From contig NZ_JAIVMF010000017.1 in the NCBI RefSeq assembly GCF_020176715.1, positions 42,835-106,834 of the forward strand: a DNA stretch of 64,000 nucleotides, given 5' to 3'. A program made the position numbers and the translations under genes. Shown in pieces: positions 8,585 through 17,534 of the stretch; within the stretch, counting starts at the first letter, position 1; each line of letters starts with the position of its first letter. The stretch comes from Stappia stellulata (lineage in GTDB: Bacteria; Pseudomonadota; Alphaproteobacteria; Rhizobiales; Stappiaceae). The notes beneath the pieces were generated by a model. The model worked only from the letters and a program-made list of their open reading frames with translations. It had not been told where the DNA came from and made no database searches.

Positions 8585-10183
8585 CTAGACAGCGACGCTG
8601 ACGCGGGCCGCCAACTCCTCCCGCAGACGCTGCTTTTGCACCTTGCCTTGCGCGCTCATGGGCAAGGAGGTTCGGATCTCGACCGCGCGCGGGCATTTGA
8701 AATTCGCCATGTTCGCCCGCGCCCAAGCGATGATTTCATCCTCGCTCGCGGTCTTGCCGGGACGCAGGATGACGAAGGCCCGGCCCACTTCGCCGAGCCG
8801 CTCGTCGGGAACGCCGATCACCGCCACGACGCCGATCGCCGAATGACCGCTGAGAATGCGCTCGATTTCCGCCGGGTAGCAGTTGAATCCGCCGGTGATG
8901 TACATGTCCTTCAGCCGGTCTTCGATCCGCAGATTGCCGGTTTCGTCAAGGATGCCAATGTCACCGGTATGCAACCAGCCGTCCGCATCGATCGTCTCAC
9001 GGGTCGCGACCGGATCCTCAAAGTATCCCTTCATCACCGTGTAGCCGCGTATCACCACCTCGCCTGGCTCGCCGTCCGCCAGGAGCGCGCCGTCCGAACC
9101 CATGATGCGTACTTCGGTGTCGGGCATAGCCCTGCCCGCGGTTCTGGCTATCACCGCATCCGGATCGGAAAAGTCGCACATGGTGCCGAAACCGCCGCAC
9201 TCGGTCAGACCGTAACCGCTGACCACCCCCTCGAAGCCCAGATCCTCGCGCATACGCCGGACGAGCACCTCCGGCACCACCGCCCCGCCGGTTACCCCAA
9301 GGCGCAGACTGCGCGTGTCGAACTCCGCCCGCTGGGGATGCTGCAACATGCCGTGAAAGATCGCCGGTGGACCGGGAATGACGGTAATGCGGCTGTCCTG
9401 CACCCGCTGCAGGATCTCCTGCGCATCATAGGTCAGATGCGGAACCAGCACCGCACCGCGCATCATCGATACGATGGCGCCGCAGCGATAGCCGAAGGCA
9501 TGGAAGAACGGCGGGATGACCAGCACCCGGTCATGCTCGCGCACCCCGACCCGTGTCGCCCAGCCATCAATGCCGCGCAGACACTGGCGATGGGCGTACA
9601 TCACCCCCTTGGGATAGCCCGTGGTTCCGGATGTGAACAGCATGTCGCACAGATCGTCCGCACCGACCTCAGCCTCTCGCAAGGCCTGATCCGCGTCAGC
9701 AATGCCGTCGCCGGCGGCCAGAAACTCCGCCCAGTCACGATCGCCGCCGCGCGGCCCCTCGAACACAACGACCTCCCGCAACCGCGCGCGGGTATCCGGC
9801 TTCAGCTGATCGGGATAATACTGATCGAGAAAGTCCCCGACCGAGAACAACAGCGACGTGCCGCTGCGCTTCACAAGATCGGCGATTTCCCCGCCCTTGA
9901 AGCGCGTGCTAGCCGGCACGAGCACGGCACCGGCGCTGACGAGGCCGAGGGCGGTCACGAACCAGCGCCAGCCGTTTGGCGCCCAGATCATCACCCGGTC
10001 GCCCTTTTCGACGCCCGCGGCCATCATCGCCTTGGCCATCCGCCGGCGCATGGCATCGAGCTCGAGGAAGGAAAGTGCGACCCCGGCATCCTCGACCGCC
10101 CGCCGGTCTCCGTAGACCTCCGCGGCACGGGCGCATAGCGCCGGGATCGTGGTGAACCTCCATTGGTCGTCTTCTGCTATCAT
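8585..10183 (-). CDS. fadD3: FadD3-like HIP-CoA ligase
   Basis: A 532-residue ANL-superfamily acyl-CoA synthetase. It has the P-loop FTSGTTGYPKGV, then GYGLTE, DGWLHTGDIG, the hinge region RIEDRLKDMYITGGFNCYP and the C-terminal catalytic Lys in QGKVQK. The CDMLFTSGTTG...FFHAFGYRCG and IGVPDERLGEVGRAFV blocks track mycobacterial FadD3 closely. FadD3 adds CoA to HIP, the step committing the C/D rings to degradation. The frame is open to 10453, but the ATG at 10183 gives the normal family length. About 200 bases of non-coding DNA lie upstream, with no good copy of the cluster palindrome. Confidence 0.88.
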   Translation of the reverse strand: MIAEDDQWRFTTIPALCARAAEVYGDRRAVEDAGVALSFLELDAMRRRMAKAMMAAGVEKGDRVMIWAPNGWRWFVTALGLVSAGAVLVPASTRFKGGEIADLVKRSGTSLLFSVGDFLDQYYPDQLKPDTRARLREVVVFEGPRGGDRDWAEFLAAGDGIADADQALREAEVGADDLCDMLFTSGTTGYPKGVMYAHRQCLRGIDGWATRVGVREHDRVLVIPPFFHAFGYRCGAIVSMMRGAVLVPHLTYDAQEILQRVQDSRITVIPGPPAIFHGMLQHPQRAEFDTRSLRLGVTGGAVVPEVLVRRMREDLGFEGVVSGYGLTECGGFGTMCDFSDPDAVIARTAGRAMPDTEVRIMGSDGALLADGEPGEVVIRGYTVMKGYFEDPVATRETIDADGWLHTGDIGILDETGNLRIEDRLKDMYITGGFNCYPAEIERILSGHSAIGVVAVIGVPDERLGEVGRAFVILRPGKTASEDEIIAWARANMANFKCPRAVEIRTSLPMSAQGKVQKQRLREELAARVSVAV

Positions 10184-10385
10184 CTGGTCACCCGTCCAGG
10201 CGGCGCGAGGCGCGCCGCCCGCTCTGAAATTGCGTGAACGCCCCAATCGGACGCAACTCTTGCCGCGCTCCCGTGCGGCGCCTGGCGGCAGATGCGGAGG
10301 CTGCGGAGCCCCCGCACCGACAGCGGGACGGCGCGGGAACCCGATCGCAAACGCCGTATCCGCCGCGCCGTACCTTCCGCGCGCT

Positions 10386-11831
10386 TCAAACGCGCGCGTC
10401 AGCGGTTTCCTTGAGGACGACCTCCGGCGACGTGGCCACATAGAGACCGTCAATGGCAGCGGTCTTCTGCAGGAACGTCAAGCCGTTGAGGGCGTCCATG
10501 AATTCCATGGTCTGCTGCCGCGTTTCCTCGCCAACCGTCGCGGCCCCGCGGCGCATGTCGACCCCCAGGCGCAGCTTCTCCGCCACCTTCTTCGCAACCA
10601 CCTCGCCGTATCGCCCATCGCGCACGTCCTCGAAATCGGCGCCACCCGACACGATGCTCACAAAGGCCTTCTTCATGTCGCCGTCGGCGTAGTCCTTCGA
10701 TGTAAGACGCTGGGCTTCCCAGAAGTATCCGTCCTGGCCGCGACCGAGGTCGTAGAAGGAGGAGACGAGCATCAGGAAACGAAGGTAGGCCTGACGATAG
10801 CTGGTCTCGAAGAAGCTGACGGCCCGGTCCTCGGCGACCTCGCCCTTCAGCACGCTGGCAATGCAAGCGCCCGCGATGAGGCTGGAGACCATCGCCAGAT
10901 GGACGCCACTCGACAGCAGCGGATCGAGAAAGCAGGCCGCGTCCCCGCACATGAAGTAGCCGGGGCCGGAAAACCGGTCCGAAGTGTAGGAATAGTCAGT
11001 TTCCATCCGAACCTCCCGGCGAGCGGCCTTCGCCAGGATGATCTGCGCCTCGGGGTGGTCGGCAAGGGTGCGGTCGTAGATCTCCTCATTGCTGCGACCA
11101 GCCGCCCGCTCCTTGCGCAAATGGTCGTGGCTCAGGACGATCCCCACACTCACGGTCCCGTCGTGCAGAGGAATGAACCAAATCCAGCCGGCCTCGATCG
11201 AGATGATGCGCGTGGAGCCCTCGGGCAGGTCGTCGTAGTGGAGATCGCAGCCGGTCCAGTAGGACCAGATCGCCACATTCTTGAAGGCTTCGTGGAACTG
11301 CCGGCTGCGGGTGTGCTCGGTCGCCATGATGCCGCTGCGGCCCGAACAGTCGACCAGATACTTGAAGCGGATCGTGCCCTTGCTCTCTTTGGTCCGGTCA
11401 TGAAAGTCGGCGCTGACGGCCCGTCCGTCCTCAAAGTTGATCTTCGTGACCTTGACGTTCTGATGCACGCTGGCGCCCGTCTCGCCGGCATGATTGAGCA
11501 TCAGCTCGTCGAACTCCGCCCGCTTCACCTGATAGGAATGCGTCGGCGCGCCCTCGACCTCGTCGAAGCGAAACGACCATTTCTCGTTGCCCCAGTTGAA
11601 GTAGCCGCCGGGCTTCTCGACAAAGCCGTGCGCCTTGATCTTCTCTCCCGCGCCGATGATGTCGATCATCGGCATCAGGGAGGCGAGCAGGGACTCGCCG
11701 ATGTGATAGCGGGGGAAGATGTCGCGCTCCAGAACGTTTGTCCTGATCCCGTTCCTCGCCAGAATGGTCGCCACCGTCGATCCCGCCGGTCCGCCACCGA
11801 TAACAAGAACATCCGTTTCGTATTGCTTCAT
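10386..11831 (-). CDS. FAD-dependent oxidoreductase of the flavin halogenase superfamily
   Basis: A 481-residue flavoprotein. DVLVIGGGPAGSTVA at the N-terminus is the dinucleotide fold, FPRYHIGESLL is the conserved segment of PltA/CmlS-type halogenases, and GWIWFIP near residue 215 matches the halogenase signature WxWxIP. A GDAACFLDP box completes FAD binding. I cannot tell whether it halogenates or has become a monooxygenase or reductase. The start at 11831 is set by AGGAGG five bases upstream; the open frame continues to 11915. It lies between fadD3 and the SMP-30 gene, which is unusual for steroid clusters I know. Confidence 0.75.
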   Translation of the reverse strand: MKQYETDVLVIGGGPAGSTVATILARNGIRTNVLERDIFPRYHIGESLLASLMPMIDIIGAGEKIKAHGFVEKPGGYFNWGNEKWSFRFDEVEGAPTHSYQVKRAEFDELMLNHAGETGASVHQNVKVTKINFEDGRAVSADFHDRTKESKGTIRFKYLVDCSGRSGIMATEHTRSRQFHEAFKNVAIWSYWTGCDLHYDDLPEGSTRIISIEAGWIWFIPLHDGTVSVGIVLSHDHLRKERAAGRSNEEIYDRTLADHPEAQIILAKAARREVRMETDYSYTSDRFSGPGYFMCGDAACFLDPLLSSGVHLAMVSSLIAGACIASVLKGEVAEDRAVSFFETSYRQAYLRFLMLVSSFYDLGRGQDGYFWEAQRLTSKDYADGDMKKAFVSIVSGGADFEDVRDGRYGEVVAKKVAEKLRLGVDMRRGAATVGEETRQQTMEFMDALNGLTFLQKTAAIDGLYVATSPEVVLKETADARV

Positions 11832-12008
11832 CTCAGCCTCCTGCATGAATTTCATTTTAAAAAACCGAAGCTTCAGGACTTCAGGATCTTTTTTCTTCTC
11901 AAAATCCTGAGCCAAAGAGGGGAAACATGGTCTCGGCGCCGGAAATCGCGTCGACTGTTCGGGCGGTCCCGCGACCCGGCGTACCGCCGTCGTCGGCGGG
12001 CCCGCCCA

Positions 12009-13025
12009 CTACCAGAGCGATGGGCCGAGCCTACGGCAGGCGATCGACTTCGCCTTGTCGTCGGGAAGATGGCCAAAAAAATTGAGATTGGTCACACAGA
12101 TGCTGTCTTCACCGAAAGCCAGGCTGGCCGGCGCCCCAAGCGGCGCCTGCAACGGTTCGCCGAGCTGTTCGCGACTGCGCGCATCCGGGCTTACCTTCCA
12201 GACCTCGCTGCGCAGGGTCTCTGTCAGGTAGAAGTTCCCCTGCGGATCGACCTCCAAGCCGTCCATGTTGTCGTAGCCAAAGGTCAGCATCTCGGCCTCG
12301 CCGGCGCTGCCATCGGCATTGATCGGCACCTTGACCAGCATCGGCACCCCGCCGGTGACCCCGTAGAGCGCGCCTTCATCCGGCGCCAGGGCAATGCCGT
12401 TCACCCCCACCGGATATCCGCTCAGCGATTTGCCCGCCGGGTCAAACAACGGATCCTTCGACCACAGGACGGCGGACTTTTCCTGCGGATCGATCTTCCA
12501 GATCGCCTTCAGGCTGAGATCGGACAGATAGACGCTGCCATCGGAGGCGACCACCGGATCGTCGGGAAAACAGAACGGGTAACCATCGGCGCGGGTCACC
12601 ACCGGTTCCACGACACCGGTCGACAGGGTGACCGCATACAGTCCCGACCGGGTTACGGTCGCATCGCCGCAAGCCTCGACCGATAGCTTTGCCTTGGCCG
12701 GCCACGGAAAGCGCTTGGAGTATTCGGAAAACGCGACATAGAGTTTGTCGACACCGTCCCAGTCGATGCCGACGGTGCTGCCCCTGGCCGAGCCGATCAC
12801 AGTCCGCAGATCGGCGATCTTCCGGACCGTCCCGTCCTTGGCAACCTGCATGACATGACCTGAGTGGAACAGGCTGACGTAGAACCCGCCCTTGCCATCG
12901 GCGACGAGCCCTTCCGGCGCATCGTCGAATTGCGCCAGAATGCGCCACTCGGAGGCGGTCGCAGGCCCGACCCACAGGGATGTGGACAGAAGACACGTGA
13001 GAAACAACACAAGGCGACGTGACAT
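12009..13025 (-). CDS. Exported SMP-30/gluconolactonase-like beta-propeller protein
   Basis: A 338-residue protein with a clear signal peptide (FLTCLLSTSLWVGPATAS). Repeats such as APEGLVADGKGGFYVS, VASDGSVYLSDLS, GVNGIALAPDE and DGLEVDPQGNFYLTET suggest a six-bladed SMP-30/strictosidine-synthase propeller, probably metal-binding. It should act in the periplasm, possibly opening a lactone or binding a steroid-derived substrate; neither is proven. It is divergent from fadA6 across a 176-base region with two copies of the cluster palindrome, one 59 bases before this start. Confidence 0.78.
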   Translation of the reverse strand: MSRRLVLFLTCLLSTSLWVGPATASEWRILAQFDDAPEGLVADGKGGFYVSLFHSGHVMQVAKDGTVRKIADLRTVIGSARGSTVGIDWDGVDKLYVAFSEYSKRFPWPAKAKLSVEACGDATVTRSGLYAVTLSTGVVEPVVTRADGYPFCFPDDPVVASDGSVYLSDLSLKAIWKIDPQEKSAVLWSKDPLFDPAGKSLSGYPVGVNGIALAPDEGALYGVTGGVPMLVKVPINADGSAGEAEMLTFGYDNMDGLEVDPQGNFYLTETLRSEVWKVSPDARSREQLGEPLQAPLGAPASLAFGEDSICVTNLNFFGHLPDDKAKSIACRRLGPSLW

Positions 13026-13083
13026 GAACTCCTCCCTTCATGCGGTATGCAATTCAGGATTGGTCCATCTTCACGTTACCGCA

Positions 13084-13099
13084 TCGTCTGTTTGGGTGA
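13084..13099. promoter_or_regulatory. Weak copy of the steroid-cluster palindrome (site E1)
   Basis: TCGTCTGTTTGGGTGA matches the TCGTCC-N4-GGACGA consensus at nine of twelve half-site bases. It lies 59 bases upstream of the SMP-30-like gene, in the divergent promoter region shared with fadA6. Confidence 0.3.
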
Positions 13100-13120
13100 G
13101 CGTTTCCGCAGCCCCCCGGC

Positions 13121-13136
13121 TCGTCTTTTCGGATGA
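13121..13136. promoter_or_regulatory. Copy of the steroid-cluster palindrome (site E2)
   Basis: TCGTCTTTTCGGATGA matches the consensus at ten of twelve half-site bases, one mismatch per half, and keeps the N4 spacing. It ends 65 bases before the fadA6 start. The two sites in one divergent intergenic region could regulate both directions. Confidence 0.45.
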
Positions 13137-13201
13137 TTGTCCGCACCCGGTCCTTGCCTAGGGTGCCAGCCACTGGCGCGTTCTATGGAGAGGTCCGAAA
13201 C

Positions 13202-14353
13202 ATGCCCGAAGCTTACATCGTCGACGCCGTGCGCACTCCCATCGGCCGCAAGAAGGGATCGCTGGCCACCCTGCACTCGGCCGATCTCGGCGCGCATCCG
13301 ATCAAGGCGCTGATGGCGCGTACCGGTATCGACCCGGCCGCCGTCGATGACGTGATCTATGGTTGTACCGAAACCATCGGCTCGCAGGCCGGCGATATCG
13401 CCCGCACCTGCTGGCTGGTCGCGGGCCTGCCCGATCATGTGCCCGGCGTCACCGTCGACCGGCAATGCGGCTCCTCGCAGCAGGCAATCCATTTCGCCGC
13501 CCAAGGGGTGATGAGCGGCACGCAGGATCTGGTCGTCGCCGGCGGCGTACAGAGCCTCAACACCATCCCCATCGGCGCGGCCATGACGGTCGGAGAACAA
13601 TTCGGCTATCCCGATCCTTTTCGCACCTCGCCGGGCTGGCTTGCCCGCTATGGCGACCAGGAGGTCAGCCAGTTCCGCGCCGCCGAGATGATCGCCGAGA
13701 AATGGAACTCCTCACGCGCGGAGATGGAGGCGTTTTCACTGGAGAGCCATCGGCGCGCCATCACGGCGATTGATGCCGGCCTGTTCCGCGACGAAATTGC
13801 CCCGATCAATGACTTTGCCGTGGATGAGCCGCCGCGCCGCGATACATCGCTGGAGAAAATGGCCGGACTCGAACCGCTGATCGAGGGCGGGCGCGTCCAT
13901 GCCGGCGTCGCCAGCCAGAACAGCGATGCCGCCGCCGCGCTGCTGATCGCCTCCGAACAGGCGGTCAAGGACCATGGCCTGACCCCGCGCGCGCGCATTC
14001 ATCATCTGTCCGTGCGCGGCGACGATCCGGTCTGGATGCTGACCGCCCCGATCCCGGCGACCCGATACGCGCTGGAAAAGACAGGCATGAAAATCGCCGA
14101 CTTCGACCTGTTCGAGTGCAACGAGGCCTTCGCCTCGATCCCGCTGGCCTGGATGAAGGATCTCGACATTCCGCATGAGCGGGTCAACGTCAATGGCGGC
14201 GCCATCGCCCTTGGGCATCCGCTTGGCGCCACCGGCGCGCGGCTGATGACCACGATGCTGCACGAACTTGAACGCCGCAAGGGCCGCTATGCCCTGCAAA
14301 CCATGTGCGAGGGCGGCGGCCAGTCCAACGTGACCATCATCGAGCGGCTTTGA
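13202..14353 (+). CDS. fadA6: FadA6-like thiolase (3-ketoacyl-CoA thiolase of ring degradation)
   Basis: A 383-residue thiolase. The nucleophile is Cys89 in VDRQCGSSQQA, followed by the GHPLG histidine and the second catalytic Cys in TMCEGGG. AMTVGEQFGYPDP, QEVSQFRAAEMIAEKWN and the C-terminus QSNVTIIERL track mycobacterial FadA6 (Rv3556c) nearly block for block. FadA6 is assigned to the final thiolytic steps after ring opening by IpdAB. The ATG at 13202 follows GGAGAGG; the frame is open from 13133. The SDR at 14398 follows with a 44-base gap and is probably co-transcribed. Confidence 0.9.
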   Translation: MPEAYIVDAVRTPIGRKKGSLATLHSADLGAHPIKALMARTGIDPAAVDDVIYGCTETIGSQAGDIARTCWLVAGLPDHVPGVTVDRQCGSSQQAIHFAAQGVMSGTQDLVVAGGVQSLNTIPIGAAMTVGEQFGYPDPFRTSPGWLARYGDQEVSQFRAAEMIAEKWNSSRAEMEAFSLESHRRAITAIDAGLFRDEIAPINDFAVDEPPRRDTSLEKMAGLEPLIEGGRVHAGVASQNSDAAAALLIASEQAVKDHGLTPRARIHHLSVRGDDPVWMLTAPIPATRYALEKTGMKIADFDLFECNEAFASIPLAWMKDLDIPHERVNVNGGAIALGHPLGATGARLMTTMLHELERRKGRYALQTMCEGGGQSNVTIIERL

Positions 14354-14397
14354 TCGATGCCCATCATGCACCTGTTTCACCGAAGGAGCCCGACCCC

Positions 14398-15198
14398 ATG
14401 ACTGAAACCGGCCTCCCAGATACCGATACCAGGCTCGACGGGCGCGTGGCCATCGTCACCGGCGGCACCCGTGGCATCGGCGCGGAGATCGCCCGAGAGC
14501 TGCTTGCCGCCGGCGCCGAGGTCGCCGTGTGCGGCCGCAGCGCGCCCGACGCCTTGCCGCAAGCCGGCGGGCGTACCGCCCGCTTCTGGCCCTGCGACGT
14601 GCGCAACCATGAGGCGGTGGCCGGTTTCGTCGAAACGGTCGGGCGGGAACTCGGCCGTATCGACATTCTCGTCAACAACGCCGGCGGCTCGCCGACGGTG
14701 GATGCGGCCACCGTCTCGCCGCGTTTTCACGAGGCCATTGTCGCGCTCAACCTGACCGCGCCGATTCATCTTTCGCAGGCGGTGGCGTCCTGGATGCGCA
14801 GAGGCGCGGAGGTCGGCTCCATCGTCAACATCGCCAGCGTCTCGGCCACCCGCCCCTCGCCGGGCACCGCCGTCTATGGCGCGGCCAAGGCGGGGGTTCT
14901 CGGCCTGACCCGCAGCCTTGCCTTCGAATGGGGGCCGGACATCCGCGTCAATGCCATCGTCGTCGGGCTGGTGGAAACCGGCGGCGAGGCGCAGCCCTAT
15001 GGTACCGAGGCGGCGCGCGCCGCCATTGCCGCATCCCTGCCGGCGCGGCGCATGGGACGACCTGAGGACATCGCCAAGGGCGTGCTGTTCCTTTGCAGTC
15101 CGATGGCCCGCTACATTTCCGGGGCAACGCTGGAGATCCATGGCGGCGGGGAAAAGCCGCTGTTCCTCGATCAGGTCGAGCGGCTGGGCGGGGACTGA
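14398..15198 (+). CDS. Short-chain dehydrogenase/reductase downstream of fadA6
   Basis: A 266-residue classical SDR: TGGTRGIGAEIA for NAD(P), NNAGGSPT, a catalytic Ser in NIASVSAT and YGAAK. SGATLEIHGGGEKPLF at the end resembles SDRs of KstR2-type clusters such as Rv3549c, but I cannot separate paralogues with confidence. It probably oxidises or reduces a hydroxyl on a ring-derived acyl-CoA. AAGGAG lies nine bases ahead of the ATG. After its stop comes a stretch with insertion-sequence and repeat remnants. Confidence 0.82.
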   Translation: MTETGLPDTDTRLDGRVAIVTGGTRGIGAEIARELLAAGAEVAVCGRSAPDALPQAGGRTARFWPCDVRNHEAVAGFVETVGRELGRIDILVNNAGGSPTVDAATVSPRFHEAIVALNLTAPIHLSQAVASWMRRGAEVGSIVNIASVSATRPSPGTAVYGAAKAGVLGLTRSLAFEWGPDIRVNAIVVGLVETGGEAQPYGTEAARAAIAASLPARRMGRPEDIAKGVLFLCSPMARYISGATLEIHGGGEKPLFLDQVERLGGD

Positions 15199-15240
15199 GC
15201 TGCGCCCCCACGACACGAAGAGAGCGCAGCCACGCGCGCG

Positions 15241-15256
15241 CTCAGACTGCTGACAA
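15241..15256. repeat. 16-base sequence shared with the IS1182-type element end
   Basis: CTCAGACTGCTGACAA occurs here and again at 63881-63896, where it forms the start of an insertion element. No transposase frame is present nearby, so this is probably a solitary element end or a remnant left by a decayed insertion. Confidence 0.5.
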
Positions 15257-15494
15257 CGGGAAACGGCCCATCTCGGCGTCATCCCGAGCAAGCCTTGGCG
15301 CGACCCTGGATCGGGGAGCCGAAGAATGTGCTATTTCAATTGGCTGGAACCGAGAGGCCGTGGCTCGCCGGTCCCGGATCTCCGCTGCGCTGCCTCCGGG
15401 AAGACGCCCCCGCCTCCTTCCGAAGCTATGGGGCTTTGCCGCCCCACTCAGGGCGCGCTCATGCGCGCCGTCATCACCCCGTCACCTCACAGTC
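15257..15494. other. Non-coding stretch with a dispersed palindromic repeat
   Basis: No convincing gene is seen. The sequence has the GTCATCCCGAGCAAG type of start and an inverted repeat, CCCGGA at 15373-15378 with TCCGGG at 15395-15400, around TCTCCGCTGCGCTGCC. This is the style of dispersed extragenic palindromic repeats common in alphaproteobacterial genomes. It separates two converging operons and may help terminate both. Confidence 0.4.
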
Positions 15495-16406
15495 TTACTG
15501 GCCGTAAACAGGCTTTGCCGCAGGCCGGTCAGCCAGCAGGCCCGCGACCGCCGCGCCGACATCCTCCGCCGGCCATTGTGCACCCCGATCCCGGGTCGGG
15601 CCGTCGTTCCAGCCCAGCGCCAGCGACAGCCGTCCGCCAAGCAGTTCGAACACCTCGCCAGTGACGTCTCCGGAGTGAGCGGAACACAACCAGGCAATCA
15701 CCGGCGCGGTGTTTTCCGGCGCGAACAGGTCGAAATCGCCGTCCTTGCGCGACATCGCCGCGCCGAAGGCCTCCTCGGTCATGCGGGTGCGGGCCTGCGG
15801 CGCGATCGCATTGGCGGTGATGCCATAGCGCGCCAGTTCGGCGGCCTGCACCAGCGTCAGGCTGGCAATCCCCCCCTTGGCGGCCGAATAGGCGCTCTGG
15901 CCGATGGAGCCCTGAAGGCCCGCGCCCGAGGTGGTGTTGACGATGCGTGCATCGACATCGCGCCCGGCCTTGACCTCGGCGCGCCAATGATCGACCGCAT
16001 GGCGCGAGGTGCAGAAATGGCCGCGCAGATGCACCCGCATCATCGCGTCCCACTCCTCCGGTGTTGCCGAGACGAACATCCTGTCGCGCACGAAGCCCGC
16101 GTTGTTGACCACCGCATGCAGCGCGCCGAAGGTCTGAAGCGCGGTGTCGACAATGCGCTTGCCCGCCTCCCAATTGGCAACATCCTCGCCATTGGCCACG
16201 GCCCGTCCGCCGGCCGCGGTGATTTCCGCCACGACCTGCTCGGCCGGGCTCTGACCGGCCTCGCCCGCCTCGCCATGATTGCCGACACCGAGATCATTGA
16301 CCACGACCGCCGCCCCCTGACGCGCCAGTTCGAGCGCATAGGCCCGGCCGAGCCCGCGTCCCGCACCGGTGACGATCACCACCCGATCCTTGCAAATTCC
16401 CATCAT
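15495..16406 (-). CDS. Short-chain dehydrogenase of the Rv3548c / 17-beta-HSD4 type
   Basis: A 303-residue SDR, longer than the classical type. TGAGRGLGRAYALELA, VVVNDLG, NNAGFVRDRMF and YSAAKGG are diagnostic of the dehydrogenase domain of multifunctional enzyme 2 and of actinobacterial Rv3548c. It should oxidise (3R)-hydroxyacyl-CoA intermediates, matching the MaoC hydratase at 652. It starts with two tandem ATGs overlapping the stop of the upstream acyl-CoA dehydrogenase, so translation is coupled. It is the last gene of the echA-fadE31-fadE32-SDR operon. Confidence 0.84.
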   Translation of the reverse strand: MMGICKDRVVIVTGAGRGLGRAYALELARQGAAVVVNDLGVGNHGEAGEAGQSPAEQVVAEITAAGGRAVANGEDVANWEAGKRIVDTALQTFGALHAVVNNAGFVRDRMFVSATPEEWDAMMRVHLRGHFCTSRHAVDHWRAEVKAGRDVDARIVNTTSGAGLQGSIGQSAYSAAKGGIASLTLVQAAELARYGITANAIAPQARTRMTEEAFGAAMSRKDGDFDLFAPENTAPVIAWLCSAHSGDVTGEVFELLGGRLSLALGWNDGPTRDRGAQWPAEDVGAAVAGLLADRPAAKPVYGQ

Positions 16407-17509
16407 GCCGTCCTTTTCATTGGCGTCGTCTCTGTCTCCTCCGCGACTTGCGGGAACAGCCGGTCGGGCCCGATCGGCGCGGAGAGGATCCGCTCCGCGA
16501 TGCGCTGGCGGTGATGCTCCGGACCGCCCCAGCGCTGGGTCAGCGACAGCGCCCGCTTCAGGTAAAGATGCACGTCCACCTCCCAGGAGTAGCCCATGGC
16601 ACCATGCACCTGAAGCGCGGTCCGCGCCGCCAGCGTGGCCGCCTCCCCCGCCGCCAGCAGCGCATGGGAAATGCGCGCGCGCGCTTCGATGTCGTCCGGC
16701 AGGGCGCCCGGGTCCGAGGGAACGAGCGCAGCGGCCGCATGCACCACCGGGCGGGCGAACGCGATCTTAACCTGCGCGCTGGCGAGATGATGCTTGATCG
16801 CCTGATTGGCGCCGATCGGCCGGCCGAACTGCCGGCGCTCTCCCGCATAGGCAACGGCAAGATCGACACAGGCCTGGGCAAGGCCGACCAGCTCCGCCGC
16901 CGCGAACACCGCGCCGCGTTCGGCGGCCCGCGCCAGCAGCGTCGCCATTGCCCCAGGCGCGGCGATTTCCGCTCCCGCTGCCGGCTCCGCGCTCACCGTG
17001 AAAAGCTGGCGCAAGGGGTCGATGCCCGGTTGCTGGACGCGCCGGACTTCCTCGCCCGGCACCAGCCGCAACCCGTCCGGGCCGGGCAGCACAAAGGCGC
17101 TGGCCGCATTGGCGGCAACGATCCACGGGGTCTGCGAATGAGCGAGCGCGATCACCGCGCCGGTTTCTAGGCTCTGCGTCAGCGCCGCCCTGGCGGCCTC
17201 CCCCTCGCAGTCGGCCAGAAGCGGCAGCACCACCCCGGCATGATCCACCAGCGGCTCGGGAAGGCAGGCATGACCGCAGGCCTCGGCGATCTGCACGAAA
17301 TCCGCGCCGCCTAGCCCCAGACCGCCGGCGTCTTCGGGAACCATCACCCCGGAAAGCCCCAGTTCCAGCAGCTTGCGCCACCTCTCCCGGTCGAAGCTGC
17401 AGGCGGTGCTCATCTGCCCGCGCAAGGCCGCCGAGCCGCATTCGCGGGCCAGCAACTCGCGGACCACATCCGCCATCATCGTCTGCTCTTCGCTAAAGGC
17501 GAAATTCAT
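16403..17509 (-). CDS. Acyl-CoA dehydrogenase subunit, FadE32/FadE33-like
   Basis: A 368-residue short-type acyl-CoA dehydrogenase starting MNFAFSEEQ. It has AGERRQFGRPIGANQAIKHH and ALQVHGAMGYSWEVDVHLYLKR, while the first half is weakly conserved. That is the pattern of the partner subunit in actinobacterial alpha2-beta2 steroid dehydrogenases (FadE32, FadE33). The FadE31-like gene lies 25 bases upstream, so the two likely form one heterotetramer acting after ring opening. The stop overlaps the next SDR start. Confidence 0.82.
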   Translation of the reverse strand: MNFAFSEEQTMMADVVRELLARECGSAALRGQMSTACSFDRERWRKLLELGLSGVMVPEDAGGLGLGGADFVQIAEACGHACLPEPLVDHAGVVLPLLADCEGEAARAALTQSLETGAVIALAHSQTPWIVAANAASAFVLPGPDGLRLVPGEEVRRVQQPGIDPLRQLFTVSAEPAAGAEIAAPGAMATLLARAAERGAVFAAAELVGLAQACVDLAVAYAGERRQFGRPIGANQAIKHHLASAQVKIAFARPVVHAAAALVPSDPGALPDDIEARARISHALLAAGEAATLAARTALQVHGAMGYSWEVDVHLYLKRALSLTQRWGGPEHHRQRIAERILSAPIGPDRLFPQVAEETETTPMKRTA

Positions 17510-17534
17510 GGCGTTTCCTTCCTGGGGTCAGGCC

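Noticed and set aside
10226..10250. Possible operator copy before fadD3 (ACGCCC near GGACGC)
   Set aside because: With the N4 spacing of the other sites, the left half matches only two of six bases.
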